Origin: Alphaproteobacteria bacterium
GTDB lineage: Bacteria; Pseudomonadota; Alphaproteobacteria; Rhodobacterales; Rhodobacteraceae
Length of the DNA stretch: 64,000 bases
Reading direction: 5' to 3'
Assembly (NCBI GenBank): GCA_030431825.1
Contig: JAUIIJ010000015.1
Coordinates: 1-64,000 of the forward strand
The position numbers and the translations under genes are program-made. Below the pieces are notes generated by a model that was not told the DNA's origin, did not search any database, and saw only the letters and a list, made by a program, of their open reading frames with translations. Below, one piece after another: positions 32,557 to 41,281 of this stretch (positions are counted from its first letter, which is position 1; every line of letters starts with the position of its first letter).

Positions 32557-33462
32557 ATGTCCTTGCGTTTTCTACGATATTTTTCCTTCCTCGTGACCAT
32601 GTCAGCAACATCCGCCATTGCGGAGCCGATCACCGTCGAGACCGCGTCCGGGCCCATGACGGTGGCCGAACGCCCCGAGAGCATCGTGGCGCTGGACGTG
32701 GCCGCAATCGACACGCTGACGGCCCTCGGGGTCGCGCCTTCGGGTGTGGTTACCCCGCTCTTCGTCGACTACCTGGACGAGGCGACCGCAGGGCTTCCCG
32801 CCGTCGGGTCCCTGTTTGAACCCGATTTCGAGGCGATCGCCGCACTGAACCCCGACCTGATCGTGGTGGGCGGTCGCTCGGTGGCGATGGCAGACGCGTT
32901 GTCGTCCATTGCCCCGGTCGCCGACATGACCATCGGCACCGACATGATCGCGGATGGCCTGTCGCGGCTGGACGCCTATGCCGCGCTGACCGGGACCGAA
33001 GATACCGCTGAAGACCTGCGGCGCGCGATCTCCGACCGGCTCGAGCGTGCGAGAGCCATGGTTGCGGATCGCGGCAACGTGCTGATCCTGATGACAAACG
33101 GGCCCAAACTGTCGGTATTTGGCCGCGACAGCCGTTTCGGTTGGCTGCATACCGCGCTGAACTGGCCACAGGCCGTGGACGACATTTCCGAGTCGCGCCA
33201 CGGCGAGGCCGTGACCTTTGAATACATCGCCGCAGCGGACCCGGATACGCTGGTTGTCATCGATCGCGGTCAGGCCGTGGGCGAAGGGACCGAGAACGCC
33301 CGTGCGACACTGGACAATAACCTCATCCATGACACCGGGGCCTGGAAATCGGGCAGCGTGATCTATTTGGCACCGGCGGAAACCTATATCGCCGCAGGAG
33401 GGGCGCAGGCCATCATCCGTACCCTCGACGACCTTATCGCCGCATTGGCAGAGTCGGCCTGA
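32557..33462 (+). CDS. Siderophore ABC transporter substrate-binding protein (FatB/YclQ-like)
   Basis: The protein is 301 residues from ATG 32557 (AGGAG seven bases upstream; a frame to 32287 is non-coding). A signal peptide ends near AIAEP. It is a class III periplasmic binding protein with two lobes joined by a long helix: VALDVAAIDTLTALGV, LNPDLIVVGGRS, and NGPKLSVFGRDSRFGWLH, the last being characteristic of the FatB/YclQ/VctP group that binds petrobactin- or catechol-type ferric siderophores. It is first in a four-gene transport operon. Confidence 0.9.
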   Translation: MSLRFLRYFSFLVTMSATSAIAEPITVETASGPMTVAERPESIVALDVAAIDTLTALGVAPSGVVTPLFVDYLDEATAGLPAVGSLFEPDFEAIAALNPDLIVVGGRSVAMADALSSIAPVADMTIGTDMIADGLSRLDAYAALTGTEDTAEDLRRAISDRLERARAMVADRGNVLILMTNGPKLSVFGRDSRFGWLHTALNWPQAVDDISESRHGEAVTFEYIAAADPDTLVVIDRGQAVGEGTENARATLDNNLIHDTGAWKSGSVIYLAPAETYIAAGGAQAIIRTLDDLIAALAESA

Positions 33463-33469
33463 GATCCGA

Positions 33470-34417
33470 ATGCGCCTGTGGCTTGGACTTGTCGGCGTCC
33501 TGCTTCTGGCGGTCATTTCGCTGTTCATCGGTGTCATCCCGCTCAGCCCGCGCGATGTGTTCACCGACCCCGAAGCCACGCGCCTGATGTTGACCAGCCG
33601 CCTGCCCCGCACCCTCGCGGCCTTGCTCGCCGGTGCGGCGCTGGCGATCACCGGCCAGATCATGCAGGTGCTGGCGCGTAACCGCTTTGTCGAGCCGATG
33701 ACGGCCGGAGCCGGGCAGAGCGCCGCGCTCGGGGTCCTGCTGGCGACGCTGCTGATCCCCGGTGCGCCGGTCTGGATCAAGATGTGCCTGGCCGCGGCAA
33801 CCACCCTGGCGGGCAGCGTGGGATTGCTGGTGCTGATCCGGCCGCTGCCGCCGACCCAACCCCTGCTGGTACCGCTGGTTGCGCTGATCTACGGCGGTCT
33901 GATCGGGGCCGCTGTCAATTTCGTCGCCTATCAGGGCGACATGATGCAATACTTGCAGGTCTGGCTCACCGGCGAACTGTCGGGCGTTCTCAAGGGCCGC
34001 TACGAATTGCTCTGGATCGCCGGTGTGGCGGCGGCGGCGACATGGTTCATCGCCGGGCGCATTACGCTTCTCAACCTTGGCGATGACGTGGCCCGCAGTC
34101 TCGGGATCAACGTGCGGAATGTCACGGCGGCGGGATTGCTGGCGGTGTCGGTCGTTACCGCGATGGTGGTCGTTACGCTGGGCGCCATCCCCTTTGTCGG
34201 CCTCGTCGTTCCCAATCTTGTATCGCGCAGGATGGGCGACAACCTGCCGCGAACATTGCCGTTCACCGCATTGATCGGGGCGGGGCTGGTGCTTGCAGCG
34301 GATATTTGCGGCCGCACCATCAGGGCACCGTTCGAAGTGCCGGTCGCAGCGGTGATCGGTGTGGTCGGGGCCGTTCTGTTCCTGATCCTGCTCTATCGCG
34401 AGCCGCGCCATGGATAG
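33470..34417 (+). CDS. Ferric-siderophore ABC transporter permease (FecCD family)
   Basis: The 315-residue FecCD/BtuC-type permease has about nine membrane helices, the motif PRTLAALLAGAALAITGQIM near residue 45 and the ATPase-contact loop around GIPFVGLVVPNL-like AIPFVGLVVPNLVSRRMG near 240. It starts seven bases after the binding-protein stop and overlaps the second permease by eight bases. The two permeases should form a heterodimeric channel. Confidence 0.92.
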   Translation: MRLWLGLVGVLLLAVISLFIGVIPLSPRDVFTDPEATRLMLTSRLPRTLAALLAGAALAITGQIMQVLARNRFVEPMTAGAGQSAALGVLLATLLIPGAPVWIKMCLAAATTLAGSVGLLVLIRPLPPTQPLLVPLVALIYGGLIGAAVNFVAYQGDMMQYLQVWLTGELSGVLKGRYELLWIAGVAAAATWFIAGRITLLNLGDDVARSLGINVRNVTAAGLLAVSVVTAMVVVTLGAIPFVGLVVPNLVSRRMGDNLPRTLPFTALIGAGLVLAADICGRTIRAPFEVPVAAVIGVVGAVLFLILLYREPRHG

Positions 34418-35351
34418 GCGTCTGGCCCTGCTCTGTGGCCTGCTCGCTTTGTCCTGCGTCGCCTTCATGCTGCTGGGCGCGGTCGGTTCCTGGGAATTCC
34501 TTTTGCAATTCCGCCTGCGCCGCCTCGCTGCGCTGCTGCTGGTCGGGATCTGCCTGTCCACCGCCACGGTCTTGTTCCAGACGATTGCGGGCAATCGCAT
34601 CCTGACGCCTTCGCTCATCGGGTTCGACGCCCTTTATATCCTCATCCTGACCGCGATGGTTCAGGTCCTTGGGCTTGCCGGGTTTGCCGCGATCCCCGCA
34701 CCGGTCATCTTTGCGATCAACCTCGCGGCGATGACCGCTCTTGGCATGCTGTTGTTCGGCGTGCTCATGTTCGGGGCCAAGGGCGACATGATCAAGCTGG
34801 TGCTGACCGGGATCGTTGCCGGGATTCTGATCCGGTCGCTGACCGAATTCCTGCAACGGATGATCGACCCCAGTGAGTTCCAGATGATCCAGGCCGCAAG
34901 CTTTGCGCGTTTTACCCATGTGGACACCGGGCTGCTGGTCCTGACAGCCGCAGCGAGCCTGCCGGCGCTTGCACTGACGTGGCGGGTTCGGTTCCGGCTG
35001 GATGTTCTGGCGCTTGGCTCCGAGCTTGCAACCGGTCTCGGGGAAAATCCGCAACGCGGGCGCAAACAGGTGCTCGCCCTGATCTGCGTGCTGGTCGCCT
35101 CGGCGACGGCGCTGGCAGGGCCATCGGGATTGTTTGGCCTGATCGTCACCGCGCTGGCCTACCTCGTCGCGCCGGGCACGCGCCATGCGGTCACGCTGCC
35201 GACGGCGGCGCTGGTCGGGTGCATCGTGCTGGTCGCCGGGCAAACCGTGATGGAGCGGGTTCTCGACCTGTCCACCCCCCTGCCCGTGGTTGTCGAATTG
35301 CTGGGCGGGCTGGTGTTTCTGTTCCTTGTTCTGAAAAGGCATATCCGATGA
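34410..35351 (+). CDS. Ferric-siderophore ABC transporter permease (second subunit)
   Basis: The 313-residue FecCD-type permease has the RLAALLLVGICLSTATVLFQ segment near residue 31 and GPSGLFGLIVTALAYLVAPG near 233. It is more diverged from the FecC consensus than its partner, as usual for the YclO/FatC-like subunit of petrobactin-type systems. It overlaps the upstream permease and shares four bases with the ATPase gene, giving tightly coupled synthesis. Confidence 0.92.
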   Translation: MDRRLALLCGLLALSCVAFMLLGAVGSWEFLLQFRLRRLAALLLVGICLSTATVLFQTIAGNRILTPSLIGFDALYILILTAMVQVLGLAGFAAIPAPVIFAINLAAMTALGMLLFGVLMFGAKGDMIKLVLTGIVAGILIRSLTEFLQRMIDPSEFQMIQAASFARFTHVDTGLLVLTAAASLPALALTWRVRFRLDVLALGSELATGLGENPQRGRKQVLALICVLVASATALAGPSGLFGLIVTALAYLVAPGTRHAVTLPTAALVGCIVLVAGQTVMERVLDLSTPLPVVVELLGGLVFLFLVLKRHIR

Positions 35352-36100
35352 TCTCGATCCGCGGTGTGAAACATTCGATTCAGGGAAAGCCGATCCTGCA
35401 GGACATCAACCTCGATCTGCCACGCGGGGGTGTGACCGCATTGATCGGACCAAACGGGGCCGGCAAATCAACCCTGTTGTCACTGATTGCGCGCCTGCAA
35501 CCTCTCGGCACCGGCACGATCAGGGTCGATGCGCTGCAAATCGGATCCTGTTCGGATGCGGCATTGGCGCGGGTTCTGGCAATCATGCCGCAATCCGCGC
35601 AGATCTCCGCACGTCTGCGCGTCGGCGAGGCGGTCATGATGGGCCGCTATCCGTGGCATCGTGGCCGCCCCGGCAAGCGCGACGGTGAAATAGTCGAGGA
35701 AACCCTGCGGTTGTTTTCCCTCACCTCACTGGCCGATCGGTTTCTCGATGAGATCTCCGGTGGTCAGCGGCAACGCGCGATGGTCGCAATGGCCTACGCG
35801 CAGGAAACCGATTATCTTTTGCTGGATGAGCCACTGAACAATCTGGACATCGCCGCATCACGTCACCTGATGAGGCTGCTCAGGCAGATGGCCGACACCG
35901 GCCGGAAAAGCATCGTGATCGTACTGCACGACATCAACTATGCCGCCGCCTTCGCCGACCGCGTGGTTGTCATGCGCGAGGGACGGATTGTTGCGGACGG
36001 CGCTCCGGGTGCCGTCATCACCCCCGCCCTGATGGCGGACGTGTTCGAAACTGATGCAAAAGTGCATCTGGTCGATGACCGGCCTGTGGTGCTCGTGTGA
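35348..36100 (+). CDS. Ferric-siderophore ABC transporter ATPase
   Basis: The protein is 250 residues from ATG 35348 (overlapping the permease TGA). Walker A is GPNGAGKST at about 34-42, a Q-loop is PQSAQ, the signature is ISGGQRQR, Walker B is YLLLDEP, and the switch His is in VLHDINYA. It belongs to the FepC/FecE subfamily of iron-chelate importers and powers the two upstream permeases. A longer in-frame extension to 34979 lies inside the permease gene and is not used. Confidence 0.95.
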   Translation: MISIRGVKHSIQGKPILQDINLDLPRGGVTALIGPNGAGKSTLLSLIARLQPLGTGTIRVDALQIGSCSDAALARVLAIMPQSAQISARLRVGEAVMMGRYPWHRGRPGKRDGEIVEETLRLFSLTSLADRFLDEISGGQRQRAMVAMAYAQETDYLLLDEPLNNLDIAASRHLMRLLRQMADTGRKSIVIVLHDINYAAAFADRVVVMREGRIVADGAPGAVITPALMADVFETDAKVHLVDDRPVVLV

Positions 36101-36228
36101 AATCCGGCCTGCAATACTTGACCAATTAACTAAGAGACCCTAAGCGGACCGCGACAGCGAGCGAGAGCCGGCGCACGCGCCCTGGCCTGCCAGCCAATTC
36201 CGACAAGAAAAACGAGAGGGCAGGACAC

Positions 36229-38172
36229 ATGGTTCTGACAAGAAAGGCCGCGCTGCTGGCCTCGGCGGCGGTACTTTGCGCCGGCACGGCGGCCGCACAG
36301 GAAGCATTCGAACTGGATATCATCCGCGTCGAATCCGACGAGGCGCAGGAGACCCTGGGGAACACCAGGATCACCACCGAGGAAATCCAGGCCCGCAACC
36401 CGTCGTCGATGGCAGAGGTATTTGACGGGGAATCCGAAATCGTGTCCAGCGGCGGTGCCGCGATCGCCCAGAAGGTTGTGGTACACGGGATCGAGGAAAG
36501 CCTGTTGTCGGTGACCATTGATGGTGCCCGCCAGAACAAGTCGGCCTTCCATCATACGGGCAACGTCCTGATGGATCCGTCGCTGCTCAAGCAGGTCGAG
36601 ATCAGTTCGGGCCTCGCCCCGGCAGATGCCGGTCCGGGTGCGCTCGCTGGTCTCATCGCCTATGAAACCATCGATGCGCGCGACGTTCTGGAAGCGGGGC
36701 AGACATTCGGCGGCAATGCACTGCTCAGCTATGGTGACAACGGTGACAGCTTCCGCAGGTCGCTGACGGTCTACGGCCAGGCCGGCGGTTTCGAATACCT
36801 GCTGAACGGCGTTGCGACCACCGGTGACGACTACGAGGACGGCGCGGGCAATGTCGTACCGGGCACGCAACCGGACCTGAGCGCGTTTACCGGCAAATTC
36901 GCCTATACCACCGACAACGGCAAACGGTTCGAATTTGCGGCCAACCAGACCAAGGACAACGGCGATCGTGCCATGCAGCAGGGTCCTGGCGGCTACTATT
37001 TCGCACGCCCGGATTTCGCAGGCGTTGCAGGACGCGACAGCGTTTATCTGCCCGCCCTGTCAGAGCGCACATCCTATACGTTCACCTATACCGACGAAGC
37101 ACCCAGCGGCGCCTTCGCGCCGATGGTGCAACTCAGCTATAATGAGCAATACACCGAGGCAGGCGCCGCCATCGGCACCAATGACAGCCTGAGCGGCAAG
37201 ATCGAGAATGATTTCACGCTGGCCAACGGGACCCTGACCGCAGGCATCGACTTCTTTCACGACACGGCGACGCCCGAAGGCCCGCTGACGACCCCGACGG
37301 GCAAGGAAACGCTGGATAACATCGGTCTCTATGCGCAGATGCGGCAGGATATCGGCGACCGGCTGTCCCTGTCCTATGGTGGACGTATCGACAGCCAGCG
37401 TTACGAACTGGCCGATGGCAGCACATACAACGAAACCGGCGTCAGCCTGAACGCGCAGGCGGATGTGGTTCTGAGCAACACCCTGACCTTCAATATCGGT
37501 GCCGCGTCGAGCTGGGGCGGATTCGAGCTCAGCGAAGCGTCGCTCATCAACCTTGGCGGAGCATGGGTCTATGGAACGCCCGAAGCCTCGCGCGGCGACA
37601 ATGCCCGGATCGGTCTGCGTTATGAAAGCGGTCCGTGGGAAGCCAGCGGGGCACTGTTCTATACCAAGGTCAATGACGTCAACGACGTGCTGACCGCCAG
37701 CCGCGAGCTTGCCGACCTGACGTCGAAGGGGTTTGACGCATCGGTGGGATATTTCGGCGAGCGCGGGTTCATTCGCGTCAACTATACCGACGCGGACGTC
37801 AAGCTCGACGGAGCGCCGATTTCCTCGACGGCCTATTACTACGGTCGCCCGGTCGGACAGATTTTCGGCATTTCCGCAGGCTACGCCGTGACACCCGACA
37901 TCGCCATCGGCGGCACCGCCGAGATTGCGCTGCAGAACGACGATACGGATGGCGTCGGCGGGATGAGTGCGCTGCCCGGCTACGAAGTGGTCAATGTCTA
38001 TGCGACCTATACGCCGCCGTCGTATCAGAACATCGAATTCAGGCTGGATGTCCGCAACCTCTTTGACGAAACCTATGTCTCGCGTGCATCCGACGGCAAT
38101 GGGTTGTCAAACGTGGTCGCGCTGAACGAGCCCGGGCGCAGCGTCTTCTTGACCGCCTCGCTCAAGTTCTGA
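36229..38172 (+). CDS. TonB-dependent outer-membrane siderophore/haem receptor
   Basis: The 647-residue protein has a signal peptide ending AAAQEA. A plug domain (ITTEEIQARNPSSMAEVFDG, then VEISSGLAPADAGPGALAGL) precedes a 22-strand-type beta-barrel that closes with a C-terminal aromatic strand SVFLTASLKF. A TonB-box-like FELDIIRVES starts the mature protein. Its position 129 bases after the siderophore ABC operon makes a ferric siderophore the likely ligand; the H-x-x-G plug pattern also resembles haem receptors, so the ligand is not settled. It needs the ExbBD-TonB motor encoded at 21-24 kb or elsewhere. Confidence 0.92.
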   Translation: MVLTRKAALLASAAVLCAGTAAAQEAFELDIIRVESDEAQETLGNTRITTEEIQARNPSSMAEVFDGESEIVSSGGAAIAQKVVVHGIEESLLSVTIDGARQNKSAFHHTGNVLMDPSLLKQVEISSGLAPADAGPGALAGLIAYETIDARDVLEAGQTFGGNALLSYGDNGDSFRRSLTVYGQAGGFEYLLNGVATTGDDYEDGAGNVVPGTQPDLSAFTGKFAYTTDNGKRFEFAANQTKDNGDRAMQQGPGGYYFARPDFAGVAGRDSVYLPALSERTSYTFTYTDEAPSGAFAPMVQLSYNEQYTEAGAAIGTNDSLSGKIENDFTLANGTLTAGIDFFHDTATPEGPLTTPTGKETLDNIGLYAQMRQDIGDRLSLSYGGRIDSQRYELADGSTYNETGVSLNAQADVVLSNTLTFNIGAASSWGGFELSEASLINLGGAWVYGTPEASRGDNARIGLRYESGPWEASGALFYTKVNDVNDVLTASRELADLTSKGFDASVGYFGERGFIRVNYTDADVKLDGAPISSTAYYYGRPVGQIFGISAGYAVTPDIAIGGTAEIALQNDDTDGVGGMSALPGYEVVNVYATYTPPSYQNIEFRLDVRNLFDETYVSRASDGNGLSNVVALNEPGRSVFLTASLKF

Positions 38173-38179
38173 CAAGCGG

Positions 38180-38206
38180 CCGGGCGCGGGTTCAACCTGC
38201 GCCCGG
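38180..38206 (+). terminator. Hairpin between the receptor and the LysR gene
   Basis: CCGGGCGC/GCGCCCGG arms (38180-38187 with 38199-38206) lie eight bases after the receptor stop, between convergent genes. There is no clear U-tract. Confidence 0.5.
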
Positions 38207-38337
38207 TCTCGCACACCCCACAGGGCCAGGAACCAAAGCGATCCTGGGCAGGCGCGTTTTGACAACGCCAGGGGGATGTTCCATGCGTCGCCTGCGTGTC
38301 TGCATGCCGTTTCATGGCCAGCCGCTGACGCGCGCGG

Positions 38338-39240
38338 CTAGGTCGGCCTCTTCCAGGGTGCCCCTGCAGAGAACTCCTTGGTCAAATGATCGATCAAGGC
38401 GCGAAGTTTTGCCGGTATGGGCTGGACCGGCGGCCAAACCGCGTGGATCGGCAGGGGACGGTTTGCCGTCTGAGGCAGCAAACGCTCGAGCGTGCCTTCT
38501 GCAAATGCCGGTTCGGCGAGAAAACCCGGCAACATGGCAAACCCGACCCCGGCAATGGCGAGATCGCGTATTGCCTCGCCGTTGTTGATAGTCATCACCT
38601 CGGAAACGGCAGGTCTCACCCGGCCAAAGCGCCACAATTCGGCATTGGGCATGTGGCTGTAGCCGATCACCGGTTGACCGGTCAGATCTTGCGGCGTCTC
38701 TGGCCGGCCAAGCCTTTCAAGCAGGTCCGGAGCGGCACAAGGCATCGAGCTGTCCTCGCACAGCTTGCGCGCCATCAGCGCGCTGTCTGCGAGCGGCCCG
38801 ATACGGATCGCCAGGTCCGCGCCCGTCCGCGCAAGGTCGATGAACCGGTCATCGTAATCCACCCGCAGGGTCAGCCCCGGATGCGCGGCGGCGAAACGTG
38901 CCAGTATGGGGGACAGGTACAGGGTGCCGAAACTGACCGGAGCCGCGATCGACAGCATGCCGCGGATCTGCTGATCTCCACCCGAGCCTGCCGCCTCTGC
39001 TGCGGCGCGAAGATCCGCGAGGGCCGGGCGGATACGGTCGGCCAGCCGGTGTGCGGCCTCGGTGGGTACGATCCTGCCGGCATTGCGACGAAACAGCGCC
39101 GCGTCCAGTTCCAGTTCAAGATCGCTGATGCGCTTGCTGACCACCGATTTCGACAGGTTCAGCCGCGCCGCCGCCGCCGTCACGGTGCCGAGTTCCATCA
39201 CCGTCAGCAACGTATCCAACTGATCGAGATCGTATCGCAT
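38338..39240 (-). CDS. LysR-family transcriptional regulator
   Basis: The protein is about 300 residues from ATG 39240; the frame to 39255 adds only five residues. The N-terminal winged helix is LDTLLTVMELGTVTAAAARL then NLSKSVVSKRISDLE, and the C-terminal part is a periplasmic-binding-like effector domain (PVSFGTLYLSPILARF; GVGFAMLPGFLAEP). The sequence is in the LysR branch that often regulates adjacent divergent genes, but no divergent partner is present; the neighbouring minus-strand L,D-transpeptidase is the nearest possibility. The effector is unknown. Confidence 0.92.
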   Translation of the reverse strand: MRYDLDQLDTLLTVMELGTVTAAAARLNLSKSVVSKRISDLELELDAALFRRNAGRIVPTEAAHRLADRIRPALADLRAAAEAAGSGGDQQIRGMLSIAAPVSFGTLYLSPILARFAAAHPGLTLRVDYDDRFIDLARTGADLAIRIGPLADSALMARKLCEDSSMPCAAPDLLERLGRPETPQDLTGQPVIGYSHMPNAELWRFGRVRPAVSEVMTINNGEAIRDLAIAGVGFAMLPGFLAEPAFAEGTLERLLPQTANRPLPIHAVWPPVQPIPAKLRALIDHLTKEFSAGAPWKRPT

Positions 39241-39463
39241 TGTGCAAGGCCCCATTCCAGACGTCCGGACTTGTCGAACGCTGCCTGTTTTCGCGGATCT
39301 CGGACGTGGTACGGTCCGCCCCGCAATATCCCGTGTCGCAAGAAAGAGCGGGATTGCAACGCATTTTTGCGTGATCGAAATGATCGCGTCCCCGACCTGT
39401 CCGGGAGGTCACGTCAGCAACACATTCACTCCGGAAGTCGCAGGCACCAATTCCGACCTACTC

Positions 39464-40021
39464 TCATGACATGGCGGCGGTGCCGGAATGTCGTTTCGTT
39501 CCGGCCAGGGAACGGCGAAAAATATGGGGCGATACGACCAACCTTGTTCCCGGAGTGGCACGTTCCACGATCCAGCGGAGATGATCGCGCCGGAAGGCGA
39601 TGCAACCTTCGGTCGGGTATCCGGGCCTGCGCCATTGATGCAGGAATATCGCCGAACCCGCTCCGGGCAACGCGCGGGGCCAGTTCCAATCGGTCATCAG
39701 CACCAGGTCGTAGAGCGGATCGGCGCGGCGCAGCGCTTCGTGGCTGTACCCGTGGGGCTTGCGGACGTGCAGATTGTACTCGGGATCGCGCGGATCGTCC
39801 GACCACAGGTCAACCGGCCCTACCGGGCATGCCCAGGGCGCGGGGCGCGCCATCCGGTCGGGACGGTACAGCAGGCCGACAATGCGATGAACGCCTGCCG
39901 GCGTCGCACCATCGCCCTCGCGCTTGCCGACGGTGACGCCGCCCTTGCCGATCGAGCAGGGAAAGCGGCGCCCGGCAAATCGAACCCCCGTGGGGGTCAG
40001 CACCATATCCCTCACGCTCAC
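39464..40021 (-). CDS. L,D-transpeptidase family (YkuD) protein
   Basis: The 185-residue protein starts at a GTG that overlaps the RibA stop by four bases. The catalytic motif is H-x(n)-T-E-G-C: FLHQWRRPGYPTEGCIAFRR near residues 125-144. YkuD domains cross-link peptidoglycan stem peptides or attach proteins. No signal peptide or membrane anchor is visible, which is unusual for a periplasmic enzyme. The short YkuD-only form is widespread in Rhodobacteraceae. Coupling to ribA looks like an incidental overlap rather than shared pathway. Confidence 0.87.
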   Translation of the reverse strand: MSVRDMVLTPTGVRFAGRRFPCSIGKGGVTVGKREGDGATPAGVHRIVGLLYRPDRMARPAPWACPVGPVDLWSDDPRDPEYNLHVRKPHGYSHEALRRADPLYDLVLMTDWNWPRALPGAGSAIFLHQWRRPGYPTEGCIAFRRDHLRWIVERATPGTRLVVSPHIFRRSLAGTKRHSGTAAMS

Positions 40022-41109
40022 AGCAGGTGGCCGGATTTCGCTGCCTTGGTCGCCAGGTATCCGGTGTTGAATGCGGTTTCACCCACCTTCAGCGGCACGC
40101 GCTCGGCCACGCGGATGCCGGTTTTCTCCATCATCGCGATCTTGGCCGGATTGTTCGTGAGCAACCGCACCGACGAGAACCCCAGTGATTTCAGGATGTC
40201 GGACCCAAGTCGAAAATCGCGTTCGTCATCCTCGAAACCGAGGCGGTGGTTGGCCTCGACCGTGTCAAAGCCCTGATCCTGAAGGCTGTAGGCGCGCATC
40301 TTGTTGGCAAGTCCGATACCCCGGCCTTCCTGGTTGAGATACAGCAACACCCCCGCGCCCTCGGCCCCCATCTGCGCCATGGCCGCGCGCAATTGCGGAC
40401 CGCAATCGCATTTGAGACTGCCCAGCAGGTCGCCGGTAAAGCAGGCCGAATGCAGCCGCGCAAGAACCGGCTGGTCACGCTTTGGCTTTCCGATTTCCAC
40501 CGCGTAATGTTCTTCGCCGCCGTCTTCGGGGCGAAAGACATGCAGCCGACCGGCATCGGATACCTGCATCGGCAGGCGGGCGCTGACAATATCGTCGAGC
40601 GGGCTGCGGTCGTTCAATTGCCGGCTGGCCTGCTCGTGATCGATCAGCGTCAGACCGTTCCGGGCCGCAAACAGCGCCGGTTCGCTCACCGGCACCGCGA
40701 CCACCGCAGGCAGCAGGCGCGCGGCCTTGGCCAGCTTCAGCGCCGCACGGTGCAGATCGGCGTTGCCGCCGCGTTCCGACATCAGCGGTCCTTTCATCGG
40801 TGCGATCAGATCGTCGGCGGGATCGGCGACCGACCGGACCCAGTTCGCATCTGCATCCGCGGGCATGATGATCCGCGCGAGATCGCCATCATAAGCCCGC
40901 GCCTTGAGCGTTTCCGTCCGACGTGCGGTGATGGCCACGACCGGCCTGTCCGCCACCGCGCGCAGGTCGGCCAGGCGATCCCCGGTCAGGGTTTCCGCGG
41001 ACAGGACGAGGATCGCCGCTTCGTTATCGGCGAGGACAACCGGCACCCCCATGCGCAGGTCGGCGCGCGCGCGGGCCAGCAATTCGGAGAGGTCGGGCCT
41101 GAGACTCAT
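40018..41109 (-). CDS. ribA: GTP cyclohydrolase II
   Basis: The protein is 363 residues from ATG 41109; a longer frame to 41331 crosses the divergent promoter and is rejected. The C-terminal 200 residues are canonical RibA: zinc-binding CFTGDLLGSLKCDCG, the active-site NQEGRGIGL, and the NPAKIAMMEKTGI region. RibA opens GTP to the first committed intermediate of riboflavin synthesis. The N-terminal 160 residues resemble a degenerated DHBP-synthase-like domain typical of alphaproteobacterial RibA and may be catalytically dead. Divergent from the AAA ATPase. Confidence 0.93.
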   Translation of the reverse strand: MSLRPDLSELLARARADLRMGVPVVLADNEAAILVLSAETLTGDRLADLRAVADRPVVAITARRTETLKARAYDGDLARIIMPADADANWVRSVADPADDLIAPMKGPLMSERGGNADLHRAALKLAKAARLLPAVVAVPVSEPALFAARNGLTLIDHEQASRQLNDRSPLDDIVSARLPMQVSDAGRLHVFRPEDGGEEHYAVEIGKPKRDQPVLARLHSACFTGDLLGSLKCDCGPQLRAAMAQMGAEGAGVLLYLNQEGRGIGLANKMRAYSLQDQGFDTVEANHRLGFEDDERDFRLGSDILKSLGFSSVRLLTNNPAKIAMMEKTGIRVAERVPLKVGETAFNTGYLATKAAKSGHLL

Positions 41110-41281
41110 CTGATCACTTTCATTTTGCGTTGTTCCTAGCGCAGGAACGACGCCTTTGAAACGACAAACACCCGATTTGGCGATCCCGTTTCCGCGACGA
41201 TGCAATCGCGGCGCATGGCCTTGATGCGGCCCCGGAATACGCGCAATCTGGGGCAGGATTTGCGACGGAGTATGACATCGG

